64,000 nucleotides of DNA from positions 195,062,322 to 195,126,321 of the forward strand of contig OY856188.1 of assembly GCA_963693315.1 (NCBI GenBank), written 5' to 3'. The DNA comes from Diogma glabrata. Its lineage: Eukaryota > Arthropoda > Insecta > Diptera > Cylindrotomidae. The translations under genes were made by a program, and so were the position numbers. The notes beneath the pieces were generated by a model. That model did not search any database. It was not told the DNA's origin and saw only the letters and a program-made list of their open reading frames with translations. How positions within the stretch are numbered: the stretch's first letter is position 1; the number at the start of each line of letters is the position of its first letter. This document shows positions 55,960-64,000 of the stretch, piece by piece.

Positions 55960-56332
55960 TCACTCGCAGATTATTATAGACAGGAAGATACATATGCAAC
56001 AACGGCAAATTCTTTTATGCCCCATCCATGAACGAAGTTGAGCTGTTGTTCTGTCAGCAGGACATCTAGAAAATAGGCTGCCCGCCATTTTCACAGCTGC
56101 AAAAATGCAACAAATCCTGAACACACTGGCTTCAACGATAACTGCTTTCTTCACTGTTATGTAGAATTATGCGTTTTTGAAAACACTGCCGTATTCGAAA
56201 ATGTTTAGGTATAACACATCGAATAGAAGTAGAAATGCATTTCAATGGCTCAAATGCAAAGAGCAAATTGATAGATAACCAAGCATTTTCAATGAAACTT
56301 ACTTTATTTAGTCTGTACGCAATGGATCGCAA
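55960..56332 (-). other. Unrecognised coding-like stretch inside the hAT-like element
   Basis: Minus-strand frames 56332-56132 and 56154-55960 overlap by about 20 bp. The second includes KMAGSLFSRCPADRTTAQLR and a Cys-rich end (CRCCICIF). Composition is more balanced than the element ends. No family is recognised, and it is not proven coding. Confidence 0.25.
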
Positions 56333-56596
56333 TCAAGCTTTATTCATCGCATGTGGTTAGAAAATGAACCCGGTTCATCGCTTTTCCTGCAATTGAGAAT
56401 TGTCAACGGCGTTACACATGTCACTTTTCGCGTACAACACTTGCCACGGCCGACACTGGGATAAATGTATTAGTTACGTGTGCAACACGTCACATCAAAA
56501 TCTAATTCATGCTTTGTTTCTCTCTCGTTCATTGGAAAATATAAATCGCAAATTGCTGAAGATATTTGCCTTCAAAAACGCAAGAAATATTTAAAT

Positions 56597-56722
56597 ATGA
56601 ACGTGCGTTTCACAGCAAAAATTTACAACGAAGCATTGATAATTGTTTGTTGCGCTGCAGTTCTGTTGCTACTGATCATACAATGTATAATTGGAATCTG
56701 TACAAAATTACTACACGAGTGA
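56597..56722 (+). CDS. 41-codon ORF with one membrane segment, inside the hAT-like element
   Basis: ATG at 56597 follows a stretch open from 56480. The peptide is a short basic start (MNVRFTAKIYNEA), a hydrophobic run of about 22 residues (LIIVCCAAVLLLLIIQCIIG) and a short tail (KLLHE). It would be a single-pass membrane peptide. I do not recognise it, and its setting in a non-autonomous transposon argues for captured sequence. Expression is unknown. Confidence 0.3.
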   Translation: MNVRFTAKIYNEALIIVCCAAVLLLLIIQCIIGICTKLLHE

Positions 56723-57221
56723 CCTTTGAGGGTGATTAACACGGATAATCAGGAAACTGTCAATATCAGGGAAAAAAACTACCCATTCCAACCTACCCAT
56801 CGACACTAGTAGATAAAATAAATGTTTGGCTAAAGTACTCTACTTTGTGGCAACACGTAGAGACGTTAAAATTATCTACATTTATGGGTATTCAGTTGCA
56901 AATCGATCGATCAGCTGAGATATTCTCACAACAATGTGCAAACAATTTTCAACTATACGGGGGTCTTCAAAAAAGCACAAACTTTAATTTTTAGTAAATA
57001 AAGATTATTAAAATTTTATTCCAATTTTACCAATTTTACCAAGCCTAAGTAATATTACGTAATATTACCAATTTTACCGGTAATTTTACCATGGGTAATA
57101 TTACTTTTACATCTGTACTCCTGGGAATCCTGGGCGAGAGATAATTTATCATATGAAATGACAGAATTCTCTTTGGTATGGGGCGTAAAGGCTCTAATGA
57201 AGAAAAATTGATCTAAAACTA

Positions 57222-57680
57222 CCCGACTAGCATTTTGTTCAGGCATACCCTAACCTAATATGATCCAGGGTCGGATCAGGTGTAACAGGTGCGTCCTAAT
57301 AGGGTTAATATATCCGGCCCCATCAGAAATCATTCCTCATTTAACTAATAGGGCACGTCCTATTTGTCCTGATTCGGGCCGGACTGCGAAAACCTTTATC
57401 ATCCCTAGTAGTAAATGCTGGATTAGAATCACATATGATTTTACAATTAAGGTCTACCCTATTTGTCCTGATCTGAGCCCTATTTCATTTGAATAAATTT
57501 CATTTGATTAAAATTTACTAGAGTAATATCCATTTTAGATATACATAGTTAAATGATCCGGCCTGATCCGGTTCTTTTAGGGCTACCTGACCCGGTTTGG
57601 ATAGTTTTAGGCGTTGTATTACTGATCAGAACCTGTTCAGTGTGCCTGATCTGAGCCCTTACATAATGCTAGTCGAGTAA
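57222..57680. mobile_element. MITE-like repeat with CGACTAGCATT ends
   Basis: TACCCGACTAGCATTTTGT on the left returns reversed on the right (ACATAATGCTAGTCGAGTA). The interior repeats GATCCGG, GATCAGG and CCTGATCTGAGCCCT words in both orientations. No target duplication is clear. Non-coding; frames such as 57260-57496 are not credible. Confidence 0.45.
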
Positions 57681-57814
57681 ATGGATATCAAAACCTGAGT
57701 ACAATACTAGTTAAACCTATGTAGTTTGATTACTTGCGAAATCAGTAAGTTCATAATTTAGAAAATATTTTCAAGCAAATGAAAAATATGTTGCTATGCT
57801 TTTGTGTTGAGTAT

Positions 57815-57890
57815 TCTAATGGATAAGCAGCTGAACTTTAACTCAGAGGAAATCGGTTTGATTCACCGGTGATGTTGAAAAATTAAGCGA
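57815..57890 (+). repeat. tRNA-like SINE head or tRNA pseudogene
   Basis: TGGATAAGCAGCTGAACTTT resembles an A-box context and GGTTTGATTCACCGG a B-box, at normal tRNA spacing. Stem pairing is poor, so not called as a working tRNA. Confidence 0.35.
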
Positions 57891-58832
57891 GAAAATCGAT
57901 CTATGCCAATTTTCAATAAAAAATGTTAGTTGAAAAAATTGTGGAACCAATAACAGTTTACATTATTTACAAGTTGGCGTACTTGAAACATTTAGAACCA
58001 TAAATAAATAAGGAGAAGAATCAAGCTCACGTTAAGCTATATTAACAAATAATTGCATATCCACGGCATACTCGTACTTGACCGTGTTTTATTTTTTATA
58101 TTTGAATAGCTTTTTCCTAGCTTCAAGAATATTTTATTTCAATGATTTGTAAAAAAAGGCAAAAACTCTTGATACTCCTACATCGTAAATATAAAAATAA
58201 CTAATTTTACTCTCTTTGACACAAATATGCAACCGTATCCATAACCATCATTGCAATATGTATCTTTCATTTATAACTTAAATAACCTTTCCGTTATCTC
58301 ATATTTTAATTTACATTTTGAACAGACGACTATTTGCAGTTTTTAGAAAAATATTTTTATGGCATATGTTTACGATGCAAAATAATTTCTTCTTCATTTT
58401 GCATAATGTAACCATAAGAAAAATCTATCTTTAGACAAAACTATCGCTTTCAATATATAGAAACATGTAATACATAGTTTAAAATTTATCTTCTAACAAT
58501 ATCAGTTTTATGTCATTTTAAATTATTATACTTCCTAGTGCCTATATCTATATTTTGAAAAATTTGGTGATAAAATTTCACAAACTATTTTCTTTTTCGC
58601 TTATAAACTCATAAACTTTGCAAAAAGTTTGTTTTCTAGACGTACAAGAATATTTTAATTTAATGATTTGATTTATGATGAAGAGACACGAGAATTGATA
58701 TGTCATATTTTGTTTGTTTTATTTTATAATTTTAATTTGGTCAACTTTACCCACCCAACGAGTTGTATGAACTGGGTCACCTGTCTGACCTTTTTATTTA
58801 GGTCAAAGTTCTAGTAGCCCAGTCAACGAAAA
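57891..58832. other. AT-rich sequence
   Basis: No gene or repeat recognised up to the TIR element. Confidence 0.4.
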
Positions 58833-58923
58833 GGTATAGAGGGAAATGCTTGTAACACAATTTTTGACTTTGTAACTTTGTTTGGACTAGTTAGGAGGTG
58901 AACATATTAAAAGTCCCCACCCG
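58833..58923 (+). repeat. Left terminal inverted repeat
   Basis: 91 bp from GGTATAGAGGG to CCCCACCCG, with six mismatches to the right TIR. Confidence 0.75.
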
Positions 58924-59519
58924 CAGCCCCTATGCCAGGGTGGAAAGGTGGGTTTGAAAGTCATTTTTCGGTTTTTTGCTTATATCTCGAAAACTGTGCG
59001 TCCTACCGACATGACCACTCTGTAAAAAACGAAAGCTGATTAAATGGCATAGGAGCATAGGGCTGGCATAGGGTTCTAGACCATTAAATTTTTTCAATAA
59101 TATTTATTACTTTACTATTTTATCTACTTTCCTTTAAATTTTAAAGCAGTTTGAGTGTTGAGCGTGAAATCTGAAGCTTTGCGACCACTGTCAACTAATG
59201 AATCTATCAATTTCTCACCATTGCCGGTCGAAATATGCACCATTATGTACACATATTCAGTACTGTAAGTCTAAATAGCACAGATACTCATTTTAGAATA
59301 TATACTTGTAGGTCCGCTGACCACGTTCCTCACACTTAATTAAATAAGATCTAGACCTTTTTAATGGGAAAATATTTTGCTATGACCATGTTTGTGCATA
59401 TATGAGTGTCTATAAGATATCGTGATAGTTTTACAAAACACAACCATTAAGTGAAAACGAAGTTTATTGACATAGAAAAGTAAATTAACATAAAACATTA
59501 CAACACTAGGTACCATTCA

Positions 59520-61339
59520 GTCAATTTCTTGCTCTCTTGCGGGGGAACGGGCCTTGATCCTCGTCTTCGTTTTCATCTTCTTTTTCTCTGTCATCTTCTC
59601 CGTCGGACCCCTGTAGGAAAACGGTCAGAAGATCCTCCTGTTCTTCTTCATCTTCGGAGTCAACTTGAGGGACTCAATTCCGGCAGCTCCCCTGGCAATT
59701 TTGGCATGCTGGGGAACATTTAAGGTTGGCTTTTTTGCAGCCACACTTCGCGGTGGCACAGTCTTTCGTATATAGGCAGAAAATTATTTTCAGTATATCG
59801 TTCGGTACAGCTGCTAACTCACTGTGCGACCAGGAAGTTGTTCTCAATCTTCCACCGATACATCTGAGGCAGGTCATTTCCCAGCCACGGCTGAACTTGG
59901 TGGAATGTTGGGAGGGAATGCTGTATTACTGCTCCCTCAGTGGGACGAAGACAAGAGATATCAGGCTTGATGGTGGCCAGAGATTTCAAGAATGATTTTT
60001 ACCTGTAGGCATTGAGGGAGACCTCTTTCGCTTGAGCCCCATACCACCTCAAGATGCAGGTATCACCTGCCTTTTGCACTTGGGCGTTGGTGGAGTAAGG
60101 GTCTGAAAAGACCGCTGCTGCATTCTGAACCTCTGGCGACTTCAGATTCAACTTCGCAAATGCGACCTTGCTATTTCGAAATGCGGAAGATGTTGTGTCG
60201 CATCCAGTAAATGCGTGCAAAAACAGCACGTCTTGTAACGAGCACTCTCTTGGGACGATAATAAGGAATCCCTTGTCTTGATACGTCCAGGCTTGATGAA
60301 AATAATGTCCTTATGCGCATCAGCTTTAGCCATCCAGAGGACTATGAGGTCGACATCTTCACCCGCAATGCCGACAGCTGTCGTTTCCGACATTTCCACA
60401 GCCGTATCCACAATCAGAACGTCCGCATCAGTTTCTGCTTGAAGGGTCCCGATCCCATTGTCCCCAAGCTTCACCTTAAGCATGTTGATGAGCCTGCTTT
60501 TATGGAACTTGTTCGACATAAAATCTTCTTGTATGACGTTTATCTCGATGTCTTCGGTGAAATGGATGTCAGCAGACTTCCTGAGTCGATAGCGCCTTTG
60601 CTGTTCTAATACTTTCGTGCTTGAGGTTGATGAGGAAAAGTCGTCAAAATACATAAACGTCAAAGTACAGCACATCTCTTTCCGTTGTAGTTCTTCGTGA
60701 TAAAGTGGATGTAGCTCTCGCAGATTGTCGATATCTCGGCTATTGTCGGCACTTCTTTACCAAATTACTTTCAGGAGGAGCAACCCTCCGTTAAATACGA
60801 TGTGTAGCTGTGCGACATGTACATCCTTGGTCGGAGTGTTGTTCCATGACTCTCACGGAATACGGATAATGGGAACAGGGTTAATTCGTATTCCATGTAT
60901 AGTTTTATATCTTCGTCTGTTTTTTTGCTGATGGATATACGCCGGAATAGCAAGAATGGGTCCACAGGAATCTTTTCGTCCTCGATTTGAATCGATAAAC
61001 TGTCGAAAAGGGGAAGAACTCGATCTTTTCAAGCCAATTTGATGTTAGAAAATGTTTAATTGATCAATTTAGCCATTGCTTGCTTAACAACTGCAACAAC
61101 ATTGTAGCAACGGTGATCGTTGTATCTCCAACAATGCCTGTCGCAATAGATATAATGTCTCTGGTCTCTGGGAAGGAAGGAAATTCCTCAAACCAATGGG
61201 TGAGCTTGGCAATATCATCTTCATCTTTGTTTTGGCGGGCTTGTCTGAAATCTGCATGCTGCTCACTGGTGTAAAATAGAACTCCACCGAACTCTTCTAA
61301 AGAGGTGCAGATATCATGAGTTGAACTCACTCCTACCAC
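59520..61339 (-). pseudogene. PIN-like nuclease with CXC tail, multicopy arthropod family (broken)
   Basis: Minus-strand pieces in order follow a long uncharacterised protein that I recall as multicopy in insects, crustaceans and cnidarians. They are LEEFGGVLFYTSEQHADFRQ and SFPETRDIISIATGIVGDTT (61339-61064); DPFLLFRRISISKKTDEDIK (60965); HIVFNGGLLLLKVIW (near 60800); FMSNKFHKSRLINMLKVKLG, ETDADVLIVDTAVEMS and GEDVDLIVLWMAKAD (60675-60250); FLHAFTGCDTTSSAFRNSKV and WYGAQAKEVSLNAYR (60229-59999); and IQHSLPTFHQVQPWLGND. A Cys-rich tail CATAKCGCKKANLKCSPAC (59877-59674) and an acidic end come last. The spaced acids (DGG-type, here NGG; DAD; GEDxD; GCDTTS) fit a PIN/FEN-like metal-dependent nuclease, and the tail resembles a tesmin CXC DNA-binding motif. 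At least four frameshifts, several stops and the Asp-to-Asn change mean it is inactive. Confidence 0.6.
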
Positions 61340-61621
61340 TCATTTGTTAGGAGTGCTGTTTGTGACTCTCCTACCACGAGTCATGCCACCTTGGCTGGAA
61401 AAAGAACGCGTTAAGGTGGTCTTAATTGTCATATCCGACCAAACTCCATCCCAATATCGGTCTGCTGGAATCGGCAGCTCCAACACTTCACTAGTACAGC
61501 CTCGAACATATCTCGAAAACTATAAAAGATATCAAAAAACTTGACTGAGTAAAACTTGTAGCAAATTTAATCAGCTTTCAACCGAAAAATTAGACTTTCA
61601 ACACCCCCTCCCCCTTGCATA

Positions 61622-61712
61622 CGGGCGGGGACTTTTGATATGTTCACCTCCTAACTAGTCCAAACAAAGCTACGAAGTCAAAAATCGTGTTCCAAGCATT
61701 TCCCTCTATACC
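61622..61712 (-). repeat. Right terminal inverted repeat
   Basis: Reverse complement of the left TIR with six mismatches. The element's gene reads away from this end. Confidence 0.75.
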
Positions 61713-62940
61713 TTTTTTAGAGCATTCGTTGCCTCAATGACTGAGATTTTCAAAAATTTCGAAGTAGCAAATTGGTTTATCTGATTAAAAAAAATTTTTG
61801 TCAGTTCGAACTCAATGTATTGCTCAACTCAATATAGTGTACACTTACACACAATAATAATTGAAAATATTGTATCGTTGTATCGTAATAGTTTTTGATT
61901 ACAATTTCGAGCATGATCACACCGGAAATAACAAAAATAAAACTGTAAACTAAATATATGATATTTATGTTAACAATAAAAACTATGAATAATGAATATG
62001 TTTTCGATTTTTTTTTATGATCGAATAATATGCAATTTCAATTCACTCAAATCAATTAAATCCAATAATAAGAAAAGAAAAAAAATATTAAATAGTAGAT
62101 CCGATAATCGTTAATTTGAAGATCGCTTTCATTTTTTAAATGGTTTAATTTTTAGAAGATTATTGGTTTTGGTTTGAGAAGGTCTTAGTTTGTGAAGGGA
62201 GTTGATATGTGGATATTCGTTATGAAAATTATGGGGTTAGATTTTTTAAAATACTAGAAGAAAATAACCCACTAGTATTTTTGCAGACTATGAGCTGATC
62301 TTTTTGATTTAATCGTTTTGAAGAAAGGCATGGATAATAATTCAGATACATAGGACATCTTCAGCGTTTGTTTCATTTATGTATAACTTTTCAACCCACC
62401 ATTGTATCATGCAGTTTGCTTTTTTTTTCTTAGCCGATCTATCATTACTATCGATATTGATGTGTTGTTACAACGATTATTATGTATTATTATTTTTTGT
62501 GTTAAATCGCCTACTTTAAAGAACGGACTATGATTAAGGAGATGAAACAAATCATCTCAACTACCTCACTATTTCTGGTTAATATTTATTTATAGTTGTA
62601 ATTATTCTTATTTAATGGTTTTGGTTGTTTTAATTAAAAATTTTAATTGAAAAAAATATAATCATGGAGAATAGAGTTATAATACGATTTCTTTGATGTT
62701 GTTGTGATTAACACTTTCGCTTATCTCATTCTTCTTATTATTATTATACTGTGTATGCGATAATTGTCGTGTTGCTAAACAAGTAAAGCTTTTCTTGTAG
62801 AGCTTTTTTATCATATATGATTATATTATAAGTAAGATTTTGGTTACCACACATTATTTATAATTATTATTTGTTATATCCAAGTTTTAGAAGTTGATTA
62901 GATTGTGTGAGAATTTATAATTGTTAATAATATATTTTGA
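61713..62940. other. AT-rich sequence
   Basis: No gene or repeat recognised. Confidence 0.4.
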
Positions 62941-62944
62941 GTAG

Positions 62945-63310
62945 ATGAAACAGAAGTCCTCTGCTCTCTTGAGAATGTTTATGTATGGTTTTTTCATAAC
63001 TAAAAATGTAATCCCTACATCAACTTCTGGTATTGACGACTTAACTATCGATATGATTGTACACGGTGGTGATTTTGTTCTTAACATTTTTGACAACCTA
63101 TATGAAAAGAAAATATCCCTTGAGAGATTAAAGGTAGTGCAAACATAACTACTCTCAATATAAGATCTTGTCAAATATTCTACACAAAATTATTCTTTTA
63201 CTTAGTTGTTTGGAGAATATTATAGTGGCTGCCAGGAAGACTAAGCTACGTTTTCTTCTAAATAAGGATAATCTTGGAAAAAATGTCAATTTTGACATAT
63301 CTGTTGTTAA
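62945..63310 (+). other. Unrecognised protein-like stretch, frames broken
   Basis: A 67-codon frame (62945-63148) includes TSTSGIDDLTIDMIVHGGDF and NLYEKKISLERLKVVQT. After a break, another frame near 63225-63325 reads VAARKTKLRFLLNKDNLGKN, then VNFDISVVNQLYIR. Both look like real protein rather than random AT-rich sequence. I do not recognise a family; a transposon relic is most likely. Confidence 0.3.
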
Positions 63311-63727
63311 TCAACTTTATATCAGATAACTTTCACGTGAGAAATTTTTGAACTGCTTGAATTTCAATGGAAATATCTGGTAAGTAGATAACTGTGTAAT
63401 ATGACAACAAAAAACTCCCACTGCTATATTTGTAGATAACCGAGTATTTTAATTTTGTAATAAAACAGAGCAATGTCATGTCAAATTTAAAATTTAATCT
63501 GAATTTAGTATTTGAGTGTCGTCAAAACTAGCAACTAACTAACTACAATGGATAGATGTTTGTGATTGTTCTCATTTACTAGCTCGATGTAGCTCTGCTC
63601 TCTGGAATATAACATCCGCAATAAAAGTAATTTACTTGAATCGAGATTGCCGAGTTGATTGATTGGTCTACATGAAGAGATAAGTTATTGTGGATTTGTA
63701 AATTTTTTTGTTAATTTTTGATCCAAG

Positions 63728-63778
63728 GACAATAAAAATCTGCGTACTGGAGTTCCTGCTGTTGACACCCGAGTTAAG
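63728..63778 (+). CDS. Possible 51-bp microexon
   Basis: Seventeen codons, DNKNLRTGVPAVDTRVK, lie between CCAAG and a GTGAGA donor and look protein-like. The acceptor lacks a strong pyrimidine tract, and no partner exon is proven. It may belong to the host gene, to the first exon at 49971, or to a decayed element beginning at 62945. Confidence 0.2.
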
Positions 63779-63949
63779 GTGAGATAACACATAACAATGG
63801 CAATAGTAGTGAAATATCACTAGCTAAGCTGCTATCTTATGGAGTGCAGGTATTTTTTGCCTTTTATTTTTTTATTTTATTCACTACATCTTAAATGCCT
63901 TACAGACGATCCAACTTGTCGGACCGACCATTAAAACGACCAAATTAGA

Positions 63950-64000
63950 TGTTACCTCTAGACGATCCATCACTTACCATCCGATTTTAACAATTTGCTT
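63950..64000 (+). other. Possible exon start at the window edge
   Basis: TTCACTACATCTTAAATGCCTTACAG is an acceptor-like sequence. From 63950 the frame TIQLVGPTIKTTKLDVTSRR is open to the window end. It is too short to judge. Confidence 0.15.

Larger units (their letters stand above)
55726..57117. mobile_element. hAT-like non-autonomous element, 1392 bp
   Basis: An exact 8-bp target duplication CTCCTGGG (55718-55725 and 57118-57125) flanks terminal inverted repeats starting TACAGATGTAAA on both sides. Inside each end is an ACCGGTAAAATTACC-type palindrome and TTGGTAAAA nonamer repeats (55790-55830; reversed 57015-57080). An 8-bp duplication is the hAT mark. No transposase is seen. The centre (55960-56740) is less AT-rich and holds short ORFs on both strands, possibly captured sequence. 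Confidence 0.8.
58833..61712. mobile_element. TIR element carrying a PIN-like/CXC gene, 2.9 kb
   Basis: The first 91 bp (58833-58923, GGTATAGAGGGAAATGCTT onward) match the reverse complement of the last 91 bp (61622-61712) at 85 positions. Looser similarity continues inward (TTTTCGGTT, GAAAGCTGATTAAAT, ATCTCGAAAACT). Outside, CAACGAA occurs on both sides, so the true ends may be a few bases further out. No target duplication was found. Inside is one minus-strand gene, broken by shifts and stops, and no known transposase domain. The DNA-element superfamily is not one I can name. Confidence 0.7.

Noticed and set aside
57815..57890. Functional tRNA gene
   Set aside because: A- and B-box-like words are present, but the stems do not pair well enough for a cloverleaf.
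60313..60609. 98-codon plus-strand ORF
   Set aside because: Shadow of the PIN-like frame on the minus strand.

Overview
The window is nuclear DNA of a eukaryote, most likely an insect. It is strongly AT-rich, its coding exons are interrupted by GT-AG introns, and it is packed with decayed arthropod-type transposons (Ty3/gypsy, copia, Penelope-like, R1/I-like and jockey/CR1-like non-LTR elements, hAT-like and MITE-like DNA elements). No prokaryotic gene organisation is present. I could not settle the order from sequence alone; lower Diptera is a guess.

Host genes. Eight consecutive plus-strand exons between 1706 and 13512 join in phase and encode an internal part of one protein: a long serine/arginine-, glutamine- and asparagine-rich region with basic Ser-Tyr motifs, then the first half of a PH domain. 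The best match I can recall is the ARHGAP21/23 family of Rho GTPase-activating proteins (RhoGAP19D in flies). The PDZ end would lie upstream, and the rest of PH plus RhoGAP downstream; I find neither in the window, so the intron after 13512 would be at least 50 kb. A separate 56-codon plus-strand first exon at 49971-50138 ends in the same phase and may be an internal alternative start of this gene or a nested gene.

Layout. 1-1705: no gene seen. 1706-2273: exons 1-3. 2304-7450: foldback-like inverted repeat in intron 3, holding a MITE and a Penelope-like fragment. 7834-9563: exons 4-6. 10490-12610: intron 6 with a huge CCCATAT heptamer array. 13243-13512: exons 7-8. 15860-19658: complete, very young LTR element coding only Gag and protease. 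20295-21775, 23483-24400, 25369-25920 and 28430-29035: palindromic and tandem repeats. 29720-30738: 5'-truncated non-LTR copy with RNase H. 31183-33674: long-TIR element with two nested insertions. 33683-34095 and 46590-48975: two copies of a GGCC-rich MITE, the second split by another element. 34440-36400: jockey-like remains. 40930-45200: gypsy relic entered by a non-LTR element with a 13-bp target duplication. 50870-52870: copia relic. 54925-55405: head-to-head pair of tRNA-derived SINEs. 55726-57117: hAT-like element with an 8-bp target duplication. 58833-61712: TIR element carrying a broken gene for a PIN-like nuclease with a cysteine-rich CXC tail.

How it fits together. The host gene supplies the only likely functional exons, together with the isolated first exon. 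The rest is mostly nested transposon insertion in what is probably one giant intron. Two items look least ordinary: the intact Gag-protease LTR element without reverse transcriptase or integrase, and the TIR element with the PIN-like/CXC gene. Unnamed repeats are called family X, Y and Z here so that copies can be cross-referenced.
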